Shown: positions 46,678 to 55,261, counted from the stretch's first letter. The stretch: DNA of 64,000 nucleotides from Methanocella_A sp963792125 (GCA_963792125.1 CAWBVA010000002.1:62001-126000), one strand, 5' to 3'. Made by a program: numbers and translations. Notes: generated by a model from the letters alone, not told the origin.

Positions 46678-47064
46678 TTAGAACCCGAAGCCGAAGCCCG
46701 GAATTGCGACGCCGCCGACACCGACGAACGGATAAGCGAACGCAGCGGTCTCAGTCGTGGTCGCGAAGTCACAGTGCGTGAGCACCTGGGTCTGGGCAAC
46801 AGTCTGAGCGATCGTCGGGAGACCCAGCGTTAAGCCAGCGATGGCCGGGTTGCCGAGAATATCCGTCACACCAGCGTTCGGGAACGCAAGGGCGAAAGCC
46901 TCAGTGTCCGTCGCGGCGGCCGTGTCCCTGTTGAACGCAGTCGTCGTACCACTCTGGGTGATCGTCGGGAACCCGAACGCAGTTCCAACCAGGTTCGCGC
47001 TGGCCGGCACAATCAGGGCGAGTGCCAGCACAAACAGAATTCCGTATGTTATAAACTTACTCAT
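46678..47064 (-). CDS. Secreted small protein (cluster member 7)
   Basis: The 128-residue protein has signal peptide MSKFITYGILFVLALALIVP ending ASA. In the mature part LVGTAFGFPTITQSGTTTAF, DTAAATDTEAFALAFPNAGV, AIAGLTLGLPTIAQTVAQTQ and the end FAYPFVGVGGVAIPGFGFGF stand out; TAFGFPTI and LTLGLPTI look like two versions of one internal repeat. The mature part is almost identical in DNA to member 8, whereas the signal peptides differ. It is intact and has its own promoter, leader and terminator. Probably a cell-surface or secreted structural protein; unknown family. Confidence 0.8.
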   Translation of the reverse strand: MSKFITYGILFVLALALIVPASANLVGTAFGFPTITQSGTTTAFNRDTAAATDTEAFALAFPNAGVTDILGNPAIAGLTLGLPTIAQTVAQTQVLTHCDFATTTETAAFAYPFVGVGGVAIPGFGFGF

Positions 47065-47067
47065 TAA

Positions 47068-47081
47068 CTACCCTCCTCAAT
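47068..47081 (-). promoter_or_regulatory. Conserved leader/ribosome binding site ATTGAGGAGGGTAG, gene 7
   Basis: The same 14-base word precedes gene 7, with an AT-rich GATAATATATTAAT promoter element about 40 bases further upstream (about 47110-47123). Confidence 0.75.
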
Positions 47082-47587
47082 TATTAAAAGTTCTATTGGC
47101 AAGCCTCGATTAATATATTATCATCTATTATAACGAAATATGACCAATAATAATAGAATAAATCCAGTTTGCGGTTCCAACAGCCCAATATTCGGAAGCA
47201 GGCAACGACGTTCGCCCGGGTGGCAGCACATCGATGGAAGCAAGTGAGGCAAACACAGCAGACCGCTTTTGTCTATGCAGGAAGTGTAGCCTGCCGGACA
47301 TGCGTAACCGGCCGACTTTGCCCGGGTTTGTAAGCGAGTGATCGAAACGATGAGACATTTCTTTTAGCAGGATAGAATATCCGGCCTGCAGGTTTTTCAT
47401 GTACAATGCCATAAGCGGGATGCCGTACCTGATTCCTGATAAATATGAATATAATAGAGACTGACATATTGACAGGTCCGCTTCTGCCTGTCCGTGAGCC
47501 AGAGGATCAAGGGTAACCCCGACCAGACAGAAGATCATTGTCCATGATGTCAGAAGGACAGTAGAAAAATAAGAAAAATATTGGGCA
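47082..47587. other. Gap between secreted-protein genes 7 and 8
   Basis: The gap holds the gene 7 promoter. A 136-codon open frame on the minus strand (47128-47538) has no signal peptide, no domain I know and no ribosome binding site, so I do not call it a gene; it could be a decayed one, since its composition is less GC-rich than that of the neighbours. Confidence 0.4.
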
Positions 47588-47603
47588 GGAGATAATTATC
47601 TCC
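47588..47603 (-). terminator. Terminator of secreted-protein gene 8
   Basis: GGAGATAATTATCTCC is a perfect palindrome. On the minus strand it is followed by TGCCCAATATTTTTCTTATT, 32 bases after the stop codon. Confidence 0.65.
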
Positions 47604-47635
47604 TACCAGCACTCCTCTCACCTGTGGAATTCCGC

Positions 47636-48022
47636 TTAGAACCCGAAGCCGAAGCCCGGGATTGCGACGCCGCCGACACCGACGAACGGATAAGCGAACG
47701 CAGCGGTCTCAGTCGTGGTCGCGAAGTCACAGTGCGTGAGCACCTGGGTCTGGGCAACAGTCTGAGCGATCGTCGGGAGACCCAGCGTTAAGCCAGCGAT
47801 GGCCGGGTTGCCGAGAATGTCCGTCACACCAGCGTTCGGGAACGCAAGGGCGAAAGCCTCAGTGTCCGTCGCGGCGGCCGTGTCCCTGTTGAACGCAGTC
47901 GTCGTACCACTCTGGGTGATCGTCGGGAACCCGAACGCAGTTCCAACCAGGTTCGCACTAGCCGGCACAATGAAGCAGAGCGCCAGCACAAACAGAATTC
48001 CGTATGCTATAACCTTACTCAT
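47636..48022 (-). CDS. Secreted small protein (cluster member 8, near-identical to member 7)
   Basis: The 128-residue protein has signal peptide MSKVIAYGILFVLALCFIVP ending ASA. From residue 22 on the protein is the same as member 7 (NLVGTAFGFPTITQSGTTTA to VGVGGVAIPGFGFGF), and the DNA differs at only a handful of bases, whereas the signal peptide carries several changes. That pattern fits a recent duplication followed by selection, or gene conversion limited to the mature part. It is intact with its own leader and terminator. Confidence 0.8.
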   Translation of the reverse strand: MSKVIAYGILFVLALCFIVPASANLVGTAFGFPTITQSGTTTAFNRDTAAATDTEAFALAFPNAGVTDILGNPAIAGLTLGLPTIAQTVAQTQVLTHCDFATTTETAAFAYPFVGVGGVAIPGFGFGF

Positions 48023-48025
48023 TAA

Positions 48026-48039
48026 CTACCCTCCTCAAT
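48026..48039 (-). promoter_or_regulatory. Conserved leader/ribosome binding site ATTGAGGAGGGTAG, gene 8
   Basis: Same 14-base word before gene 8, with AT-rich promoter sequence AATATATTTAATTATATATT at about 48058-48080 on the minus strand. Confidence 0.75.
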
Positions 48040-48373
48040 AAGCAAGTCAATGTTACTAATATATAATTAAATATATTTTCTACTTTTGTGGTGAATAACA
48101 GCCACAATAGATCGGTTATTGACAGGAACTGGCAGGGCTTCGGTACTTTTTGCCAGGAAAGGCAAATCAGGTTAGCCTGACAGGGTAAAACCAGAGGCTT
48201 TTTCTCATAAGCGGGCAGTCCGGCAGGAATTTACATACTATCGGCGTGGACCGGTAATTATGTCCTGCTGCAAAGAGTACATCCGCTTTGACAGGGTAAA
48301 ATATTATATGTGAAAACAAGATTAGTCGGTTTGGAGACACTGGAAAGGTTTCACCGGTCAGGAGGTATAACTG
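48040..48373. other. Divergent intergenic region
   Basis: It contains the gene 8 promoter and, on the plus strand, a TATA-like AAAATATTATATGTG (about 48297-48311) for the next gene. A minus-strand open frame across 48167-48655 is a shadow of the gene on the other strand. Confidence 0.5.
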
Positions 48374-48649
48374 ATGCTCAGGGACGAGGAACTGGTAAAG
48401 ATCGTGCTGGACAGTGACGAGTTCAAGCGGGCAGCTTCCATCAACGAGGTGAAGAACGTTGTCCGCCGGCTGCTGCGCAAACAGCTGATAGACCTGCACA
48501 TCGACGACAGTGACGATGTAACCGTCAGGGAATGCCTGGTGAACAGGCACATCGAGTGGATCACCCTGAAAATCCTGAACGAGGTCGACGGCATCCTGCT
48601 GATTCCTGAATACTACGACGACCTCGAGTATTTCGTGGGCACGCGGTGA
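48374..48649 (+). CDS. Conserved-looking small protein of unknown function
   Basis: A 91-residue acidic protein beginning MLRDEELVKIVLDSDEFKRA, with predicted helices and a basic stretch NEVKNVVRRLLRKQLIDLHI that could form a helix-turn-helix-like or dimer surface, ending in an acidic/aromatic tail PEYYDDLEYFVGTR. The start is well supported by AGGAGGT 7 bases upstream and a TATA box about 65 bases upstream. Codon use matches its GC-rich neighbours. I do not recognise the family. Confidence 0.7.
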   Translation: MLRDEELVKIVLDSDEFKRAASINEVKNVVRRLLRKQLIDLHIDDSDDVTVRECLVNRHIEWITLKILNEVDGILLIPEYYDDLEYFVGTR

Positions 48650-48739
48650 CCACAACCCGGTGGCAGGGTGCGGACGCTGAGCCGGATGATATCAGAATAA
48701 TTAAAAAGAGCAGTACCGGGTCCCCGAACGGGCCCGGAC

Positions 48740-49180
48740 TTATTTCTTCGTCGCGGCAGGCCTTGAAGCGCCTGGCACACCGACGTTTTCCTTCTTTTCC
48801 TTCTTTGGCACGAGCTCATCGAGAGTCTTCTCGCCATAGCCGGTTACCTTGGCGTTAAGCTGGACCATATCGCTGGTGATTTCGTTGCCCCGCAGGAGCT
48901 TCCGTTTCCTCATGCCGTCAGCGACCGGGTGGTACCCTACGCCACCGGAGACTAATATTCTCCTGCGGACTGCGCCGGGAAGGTCTCCCCTCATGGGCAT
49001 GCCGTCCTTGTCGGAACCGCCGGTGATCACCAGCTTGTAACCTGGCAGCCCTGCCGCATCGCCCTCGATCTCCGAGCCGATGGGCCTGCCGATGAACTTG
49101 TTAGACTTAGCACCGGTCACGTCGACGTTGTACGCCTTGCCGGTCTTCGGATCTGATACTACAACCTTGAAATCTGCCAT
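48740..49180 (-). CDS. rps6e: 30S ribosomal protein S6e (eS6)
   Basis: A 146-residue archaeal eS6: MADFKVVVSDPKTGKAYNVD, NKFIGRPIGSEIEGDAAGLP, and the signature GGSDKDGMPMRGDLPGAVRR, with GGVGYHPVADGMRKRKLLRG. GGAGACA lies before the start, and AACTTATAAATC (about 49219-49230, minus strand) is a probable TATA box. It stands alone as a single-gene unit, as in many methanogens. Confidence 0.97.
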   Translation of the reverse strand: MADFKVVVSDPKTGKAYNVDVTGAKSNKFIGRPIGSEIEGDAAGLPGYKLVITGGSDKDGMPMRGDLPGAVRRRILVSGGVGYHPVADGMRKRKLLRGNEITSDMVQLNAKVTGYGEKTLDELVPKKEKKENVGVPGASRPAATKK

Positions 49181-49253
49181 CTTATGTCTCCTTTCTCTCT
49201 TTCTCGATACGAATAAAGATTTATAAGTTTTACCTGTAGCCGTTCTGTCGCAT

Positions 49254-49271
49254 CATGACTGAACAGTCATG
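49254..49271. promoter_or_regulatory. Inverted repeat upstream of rps6e
   Basis: CATGACT and AGTCATG flank GAAC in a perfect 7-bp inverted repeat, about 25 bases beyond the TATA box of rps6e. It could bind a dimeric regulator or be chance. Confidence 0.3.
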
Positions 49272-49502
49272 CGAGGAAATCAGCATAAATTGCAGGCATC
49301 CTGTATATATAAATATTGCGGTTTACAGGGCTGTCAGAATGAAAGTAACTCGTTCATCGTTTGCTGACTGTCCATGAGTTATTATTGACCACATATGATA
49401 TTGATCGGAATGCTCTGGCTTATCACACTTTATAAACCTATCGTCTCGAAACAGTAAAACTTATAAATGAGAAGCCAGATGCCTATTAATGGTGAAGCTA
49501 TC
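49272..49502. other. Divergent promoter region of rps6e and the glutamate-synthase-like gene
   Basis: No gene is seen. CTTTATAAACC (about 49427-49437) is a good TATA candidate for the plus-strand gene. Confidence 0.5.
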
Positions 49503-51151
49503 ATGAGCGACATATACGCTAACTCCAGGTCAACTACCGACACTGCCGTCCGCAAGAAGGACGTCAACCCGACGAGCGGCATGTGCCCGATATGCATACA
49601 CGATTGTAAGGTGCTTTGTGAAGTGGGCAAATCTGCCCTGAGGGGCAGGGAAGTATTATACCCTGACACCGAGTCGTTCGGACACTCGACCGCATCCTCC
49701 AACAAGGACTACGGCCTCGACTGGTCGGACTTCCAGATCCTGACCGACGTGATCGGCGCCAGGGGCATCGAAGCCACGGGAGACAAGGCCACCTTCCCCA
49801 ACGTGGACATCAGGACGAAGGTGGGCGGCATCCCCCTGAGCGTACCGGTCTTTACAGCCGGCCTGGGCTCTACGGCCGTCGCGAAGAACTACTGGGACGG
49901 CCTCGCAGTCGGCGCGGCAATCTCTGGCTCCATCCAGGTAATCGGCGAGAACATCTGCGGCATGGACATGGAAGCGACTTTCGCTAACGGCAAGGTCACC
50001 AAGTCCCCGGAGCTGAAGTACCGCGTGGAGAAGTTCAGGGAGTTCTGGGACGGCAAGAACGGCGAGATCGTCGTACAGACCAACGTAGAGGACCAGCGCC
50101 TCGGCACTGACGTCTACGCCCTCTCGAAGCTCGAGGTCAACGTCATCGAGCGCAAGTGGGGCCAGGGCGCCAAGGCGATCGGCGGCGAAGTCAGGATTTA
50201 TGACCTGAAGAAAGCGTTAGAGCTCAAGAAGCGTGGCTACATAGTCCTTCCGGACCCGGAGGACGCAACGGTACAGAAGGCCTTCAAGGACGGCGCCTTC
50301 AAGACCTTCGAGCGGCACTCCCGCGTCGGATTCCCGGAATTCAAGGGATTCGTCGAGGACATCGAGTGGCTCCGCGACCAGGGCGCAAAGAAGGTCTTCC
50401 TGAAGACCGGCGCATACAGGCCTGCAGCGACAGCATTCACGCTCAAGTGCGCATCGGCTGCCAAGGTCGACCTGCTGACCATCGACGGTGCAGGCGGCGG
50501 AACCGGCATGAGCCCTGTACCCATGATGAACGACTGCTCCACCCCGACCGTGTACCTGCAGGCGCAGGTCATGGCCTGTGTCAAGATGATGAAGGAGAAC
50601 GGCATGTACGTCCCCGACATCGCCTTCGCGGGCGGCTTCGTCAACGAGACCCAGATGTACAAGTCCATGGCAATGTCCGACCTCGGCAGCGGCCCGACGG
50701 TGAAGGCCATCGCGATGGCACGCGCCCCGATCACGGCGGTCATGAAGGCGGACTACTTCACTCGCTGTCCAAGAAGAGCGACCTGCCCGCCGCATTCGCC
50801 AAGACGTACACCTCGGACCCGAGCAAGTTCATGATAGCTTACAGCGACCTGGAGAAGATCTACGGCAAGGACGTCAAGAAGATCCCGATCGGCGCGATGG
50901 GCCTGTACACGTACTGGCACGACCGCATCGGCGTGGGCCTCCAGCAGCTGATGGCAGGCGCCCGCAAGTGGAACCTGAGCTGCATCTCCCGGAGCGACAT
51001 CGCCTCGATCAGCGAGCGCGCGACACAGGTCACCGGCATCCCGATGCTACAGGACGTCGAAAAGGACCTGATGGCCCGGATTCTCCTCGACGGCTCCGGC
51101 GAAGAAGCCGCGCCCGTCAAGAGCAAGGCCGGCAAGAAGATCAAGGCATAA
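49503..51151 (+). CDS. FMN-binding glutamate synthase family protein; one frameshift
   Basis: An archaeal protein related to the large-subunit FMN domain of glutamate synthase. An N-terminal cysteine set MCPICIHDCKVLCEVGKSAL may bind an Fe-S cluster. The FMN barrel follows with GLGSTAVAKNYWDGLAVGAA, VFLKTGAYRPAATAFTLKCA and LLTIDGAGGGTGMSPVPMMN. A one-base shift near 50757 (KADYF to HSLSKKSDLPAAFAKTYTSD) separates the last 130 residues, which end GKKIKA. Start ATG 49503 follows GGTGA; ATG 49467 is also open. It may act as an amidotransferase-like or amino-transfer oxidoreductase; the exact reaction is unknown. Confidence 0.8.
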
Positions 51152-51159
51152 GCAAAGAC

Positions 51160-51190
51160 GCCCGCGCTATGCGGGCTCTTTTTTCATTTT
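51160..51190 (+). terminator. Terminator of the glutamate-synthase-like gene
   Basis: GCCCGC and GCGGGC pair around GCTAT, followed by TCTTTTTTCATTTTTC. The stem starts 8 bases after the stop codon. Confidence 0.8.
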
Positions 51191-51194
51191 TCTT

Positions 51195-51485
51195 TTATCG
51201 TACTTCACCGGTAGCTGCGCCCTTACGATCATAATATATTTTGAGCAGCATCAGCTCGGAATTGCAGAACGTGGCGTAAAGGTTCAGCGTGAAGACAATC
51301 ACGTCGTGAATGCCGTAACCGTAGAGCGTCAGGCAGAACGAGCCCAGCGAGAGGACCGCGGGGTAAAAGAACGAGATGTCCTTCGCACTCTTTGTGTTGA
51401 GCAGCCGGTAGCACTGGGGCAGGAACGCCCCGGCCAGCAGCAGGCTGCCGAAAATGCCGATCTCGGAGTAGGGTATCATAGCCAT
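51195..51485 (-). CDS. SemiSWEET-type (PQ-loop) small transporter
   Basis: About 96 residues with three membrane helices. Helix 1 carries the PQ motif in AGAFLPQCYRLLNTKSAKDI, helix 2 is FYPAVLSLGSFCLTLYGYGI and helix 3 is VIVFTLNLYATFCNSELMLL. This matches bacterial/archaeal SemiSWEETs, which work as dimers and move sugars or related solutes. Three in-frame ATG codons (51494, 51485 and 51479) compete; no clear ribosome binding site decides. Confidence 0.8.
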   Translation of the reverse strand: MAMIPYSEIGIFGSLLLAGAFLPQCYRLLNTKSAKDISFFYPAVLSLGSFCLTLYGYGIHDVIVFTLNLYATFCNSELMLLKIYYDRKGAATGEVR

Positions 51486-51582
51486 CTGACGCAATATACG
51501 GTAAAAGAGCGGACGCTATAATACGCTTTCGCTGTCAAAGAGAAACCTGATGCAAAGCCTGCAAGAAAAAACCGGTGGCATG

Positions 51583-51620
51583 CCCCGGCCGCTTGCGCGC
51601 GTGCGACTGCCTGCCCGGGG
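51583..51620. repeat. GC-rich CGCGCG palindromic element, copy 1
   Basis: CCCCGGCCGCTTGCGCGCGT, followed 12 bases later by GCCCGGGG, forms an imperfect hairpin at the 3' end of the phosphoesterase gene. The GGCCG-TTGCGCGCG word is close to those at 54592-54621 and 60843-60880. Confidence 0.5.
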
Positions 51621-51621
51621 A

Positions 51622-52473
51622 TTACGGTCGCGGATGCCTCCGCCGGTGCTTACGTATCTTCTTCTCGCCCCTGGGCGTCTTGAACTTCTCCCGGGAGAAC
51701 TGCCGCAACCCGTCGACGCTGCCCATGAAGGTGCCGTCGAGGAGGTAGACCTCGGCGGCCTCGAGGTGCACGGCACGGGACGTGAATAGAGGGCCCAGGA
51801 GGTCGTCATGGAAGGACTCGTTGAAGGCGATGCCGCCGCACAGCTCGTTGAACGACGGAACAATAAACAGCTCCGGGTCGACCCACTCGAACTCTTCCGC
51901 CCGGTAGTTCGCCGCGACCGCATCACGGTCGAGCCGTGCCCGTATCCAGGCCTGCTTCGTGATCGTATGGCCGACGATGTCCGTCAGCTTGATGGTCGGG
52001 TGGTTGTGCGAGATCACCCAGTTCTTCACCTTGAGCAAAGACGGATCGGGCCAGGTGTGCCCGTGGAAATAGGCCACGCCGTCGATGATGGCGCCTCGCG
52101 AGTCGTGCAATACGATGTCGGGGCTCTTCGGGACCAGCCGTTCGATGCCGCCGTCATGGTTGCCAGGCAGGATGTCGATTACGGCATGCTTCGCAATCTC
52201 GCTCAGGAAATAAGGCACCTCGTCCTCCTCCTGGTAGGACGTGCGGGGTACGTTGTGCTTGACGTCGCCGAGCAGTATCACCCGGTCCGGCTTTACCTCT
52301 TCGATGTAAGCCATGATCCGGTCGAGACGCCGCGCTATCTGTGACGGGATGTTCACTCCGCTGTAGTACAGGTCGTGCTCGATGCCGAGGTGCACGTCGG
52401 CCAGGACCAGCGAGACCTCCTCGTTTTTCACGACCAGTGCAGGCGCATCGATTAACGGTATCAGATCCGGCAT
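51622..52473 (-). CDS. Calcineurin-like metallophosphoesterase (SbcD/Mre11-like)
   Basis: The 283-residue protein has the two-metal motifs LVLADVHLGIEHD, VILLGDVKHNVP, DILPGNHDGGIERLV and WVISHNHPTIKL with YFHGHTWPD. The C-terminal third contains EFEWVDPELFIVPSFNELCG and a very basic tail KTPRGEKKIRKHRRRHPRP. Relatives are predicted phosphoesterases, sometimes linked to DNA repair helicases; no such partner is adjacent here. The start is taken at ATG 52473; the open frame continues to 52827 without support. Confidence 0.88.
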   Translation of the reverse strand: MPDLIPLIDAPALVVKNEEVSLVLADVHLGIEHDLYYSGVNIPSQIARRLDRIMAYIEEVKPDRVILLGDVKHNVPRTSYQEEDEVPYFLSEIAKHAVIDILPGNHDGGIERLVPKSPDIVLHDSRGAIIDGVAYFHGHTWPDPSLLKVKNWVISHNHPTIKLTDIVGHTITKQAWIRARLDRDAVAANYRAEEFEWVDPELFIVPSFNELCGGIAFNESFHDDLLGPLFTSRAVHLEAAEVYLLDGTFMGSVDGLRQFSREKFKTPRGEKKIRKHRRRHPRP

Positions 52474-52668
52474 AAAAGCTAAGCTGAATCTAAAGCACGA
52501 TCGTTGATATCCTTTTCCGTTTCGTGAAAATAACAGTACAGGCTTGCACAGGACCGATGCGACAGGCAAATCACATATGTGATGGGCACTGATCGCCATT
52601 TCCTGCGCGCGCCATATTTCTCCCGGAGCATCATACCGGGGATTATTGAGGATATCAGGTGGCTGGAC

Positions 52669-53580
52669 ATGAGAGATAAATATTATGCAGGTGCCGCCAT
52701 CATCGTGGCACTGGCGGTCGCATGTATTTCGATGGGACTGGCGGTCGGCGACCGGACGGATAGCAGGGACATGCAAAGTGCCTGGACACAGGCTGAAAGC
52801 ATTTTCGGCGTCAAAGGCGAGTACCATGCTGACGGCACCGCGACCTTCGACGTGCCACGCGACCTGGCCGTGACACTAAACGGCGTCAGGCTGGCGCCCG
52901 GGTCGGACCTTTCTCACGAGATACGTATGATGAGTATTGGCGATAAGGCTATGGCAGTAGGCGAACTGGTGCTGACGGCGGACGAGATCGGCAGTGTGAC
53001 ACAAAAACTGCTGGATGCAGGCATCGACGAGACGGCGCTGCACAATCACCTGCTGCACGAATCGCCCGGCCTGATGTACCTGCACTTCCACGCCTACGGG
53101 GACCCGGTGGACATTACCACGGCAATTAACGACATCATCACACCGCTGGGCAAAGGCCCCGATGGCAAATTCGACGCTCAGGGAATCGACACGGCAAGGC
53201 TGGACCGCATCATGGGCGCGGAAGGCAATGCTGACGGAGGCGTCTATGGCTTTACCGTACCACGGGCTGACAATGTGACGATGGACAATATGACACTGTC
53301 GCCTTACATGGACATATCGACCGAGATTTCCTTCCAGCCGCTGGGCAGCGGAAAAGCGCTGGCCATCGGCGAGTTCGTGCTTGAATCTGATGAGGTGGGG
53401 CCGGTCGTTAAAGCCCTGTCGGGAAGTGGCTTCGAGGTCGACGCCCTGCACAGCCACATGCTGACAGAGCAGCCGCGGCTCTTCTACCTGCATACCTGGG
53501 CCACGGGGGATGCGGAACTGCTTGCTTCAGGATTGCGACTGGCACTGGGTAAGACTAACAGTCTGACAGGGACGCGATAA
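52669..53580 (+). CDS. Secreted/membrane-anchored protein with two DUF1259 domains
   Basis: The start ATG 52669 follows AGGTGG. A signal peptide or anchor MRDKYYAGAAIIVALAVACI is followed by two similar domains of about 130 residues. Their matching ends are ALHNHLLHESPGLMYLHFHA and ALHSHMLTEQPRLFYLHTWA, each about 15 residues after a TADEIG or ESDEVG motif. The His-x-His clusters suggest metal binding. DUF1259 proteins are extracytoplasmic with no known activity. The internal duplication is ancient, as the domains share only part of their residues. Confidence 0.85.
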   Translation: MRDKYYAGAAIIVALAVACISMGLAVGDRTDSRDMQSAWTQAESIFGVKGEYHADGTATFDVPRDLAVTLNGVRLAPGSDLSHEIRMMSIGDKAMAVGELVLTADEIGSVTQKLLDAGIDETALHNHLLHESPGLMYLHFHAYGDPVDITTAINDIITPLGKGPDGKFDAQGIDTARLDRIMGAEGNADGGVYGFTVPRADNVTMDNMTLSPYMDISTEISFQPLGSGKALAIGEFVLESDEVGPVVKALSGSGFEVDALHSHMLTEQPRLFYLHTWATGDAELLASGLRLALGKTNSLTGTR

Positions 53581-53625
53581 ACGTTTAATACTCCGCCGAC
53601 CATATGGCATACGGAAGGTCATAAG

Positions 53626-54579
53626 GTGTTCATCGGCATCGATCACGGCACGACCGGCATCCGGTTTGCGGACACGGAAGGCAGATGGGTGGAGATAGCC
53701 CGGAAGCAGGCCCGTGACATGACGAAAGAGCAGATCATTTCCACAGTCCTCGCCGGCCTGGGCGTGAAAAAGGAAGACGTAGAGCTGATCGCGGTCAACT
53801 ATTCCATGGGCGACGGCATCTCCCGGATTACGCCCATAGGTAGAGTGGAGAACAGGGGCATCATCAGCCGGGAAGGCGCCGGCGTCCACATCGGCGGCGG
53901 CACCAACGTCTACGATGCCATAGCCGCCTCGGGCATGCCAGCCGTCATAGTGCCTGGCATCCACCGGGGCAATTACGGCGACCCGTGCTTCCGCGTCTAC
54001 TCCCACGGTGCCAGTGCGGACAAACTTGGCATAGCCTACAATGCATACCTGACCGCTGGCGACCGGGACTTCATCGTCTCGGATATCAGCTCCAACACGG
54101 TCACCATGGGCGTGAAAGGCCTGAAGATGTTGGGTGCCATCGACGCCTGCATCTTCGCGCCGGGCGTGCATCACGGGCCGCTGGACCTGCAGGCTATACG
54201 TGACGTAGATGCCGGGCTGACAACCGCCAACGATGCCTTTTCGACGGCCGGCGTCACGAAGCTCATACCGTTCAAGACGCTGGACGTACTGATCGGCGCC
54301 ATAGAACACAACGATCCGGATGCGCTCTGGGCCTTCGACACTATCGCCGTGTTTGCGGCCATGGAAGTGGCGTCGTTCCAGCTACTCATTCCCGATGCCC
54401 GCATCTTCACGGCCGGCTCGGTCGGGTCCATGGACATAGTCAGGGACCGCATTTCGGGGCTCGTTAAAAAGGATGTTACAGTACTCGGGAAGATGTCGGC
54501 TGCAATCGGGCTGGCGCAAATTGCCCGGGATGTCCATGGCGGCAAAAAAGAAATCCTGGGCATTGGCGTGGACTTATAA
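53626..54579 (+). CDS. Methanogenesis marker protein 12
   Basis: The 317-residue protein starts at GTG 53626 (FIGIDHGTTGIRFADTEG) with an ASKHA-type phosphate loop DHGTTG. GGGTNVYDAIAASGMPAVIV and IFAPGVHHGPLDLQAIRDVD are family features, and the late TAGSVGSMDIVRDRI resembles an ADENOSINE motif of sugar-kinase/Hsp70-like folds. It occurs in essentially all methanogens, hence the name, but its role is not established. It converges on pdxT. Confidence 0.93.
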   Translation: MFIGIDHGTTGIRFADTEGRWVEIARKQARDMTKEQIISTVLAGLGVKKEDVELIAVNYSMGDGISRITPIGRVENRGIISREGAGVHIGGGTNVYDAIAASGMPAVIVPGIHRGNYGDPCFRVYSHGASADKLGIAYNAYLTAGDRDFIVSDISSNTVTMGVKGLKMLGAIDACIFAPGVHHGPLDLQAIRDVDAGLTTANDAFSTAGVTKLIPFKTLDVLIGAIEHNDPDALWAFDTIAVFAAMEVASFQLLIPDARIFTAGSVGSMDIVRDRISGLVKKDVTVLGKMSAAIGLAQIARDVHGGKKEILGIGVDL

Positions 54580-54591
54580 ATAAACGGCATC

Positions 54592-54621
54592 CCGGCGGGC
54601 GCTCGCGCGCGCGAACGGCCG
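54592..54621. repeat. GC-rich CGCGCG palindromic element, copy 2
   Basis: CCGGCGGGCGCTCGCGCGCG then CGAACGGCCG lies between the convergent marker 12 and pdxT genes. In reverse it reads CGGCCGTTCGCGCGCGCGAG, close to 60845-60864. It probably helps stop transcription from both sides. Confidence 0.55.
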
Positions 54622-54629
54622 ATAAAACG

Positions 54630-55228
54630 CTAATTTTTATTGCCCGGTATCATCTGTAAGAAATACCTGTGCAGCCGCAGATCATCCGTCAGCTCAGGAT
54701 GGAACGCGAGCGCCAGCAGGTTCTTCTGGCGTGCGGCCACGATCTGCCGTCGATTTTCGCCAGCACGTCCACGCCTTTGCCTGCGCTGACGATGGCGGGC
54801 GCACGGATGAAGACCGCGTTGAACGGCTCATCGAAGCCCTTGATCTTCAGCGGCGCCTCGAAGGAGTTTACCTGACGACCGAAGGCGTTTCTGTCCACAG
54901 TCGTGTCCATCAGGCCGAGCAGGCGCTGCTTCGTCTTCGCCACCTCGTCGTCACCACGGCTGGCCAGCAGAATAAGACCGGCGCAGGTACCCATTACCGG
55001 CTTCCCGGAATTAGCGAGGTCAATGATCTCCTTCGCTATGCCTTCGGACCACGAGAGCCGGCAGAGTGTAGTGCTCTCGCCGCCGGGTATGATGATGCCA
55101 TCACAGGATGGCACAATGCCCGCATGCTTGATCTTCACCACTTCGCCCCGGCTGCCCAGCGCACGCCGGGTAGCCTCCACATGCTCCTCGACGTTACCCT
55201 GGATGGCGATGACACCGATCTTCAACAT
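54630..55228 (-). CDS. pdxT: Pyridoxal 5'-phosphate synthase glutaminase subunit; one frameshift
   Basis: The subunit supplies ammonia from glutamine to PdxS. KIGVIAIQGNVEEHVEATRR opens the protein, IIPGGESTTLCRL is the oxyanion region, and the nucleophile cysteine is in MGTCAGLILLA. A shift near 54748 (KIDGR to VAARQKNLLALAFHPELTDD) hides the catalytic His-Glu pair in HPEL, so the true end is TAG 54632-54630. Corrected length is about 199 residues, normal for PdxT. PdxS is not in the window. Confidence 0.93.
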
Positions 55229-55261
55229 AGCTGCGATAACATGTGCATTAGAGCTTTAAAA

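Noticed and set aside
47128..47538. 136-residue minus-strand frame between secreted genes 7 and 8
   Set aside because: No ribosome binding site, domain or signal peptide, and the end overlaps the gene 7 promoter. It remains possible as a decayed gene.
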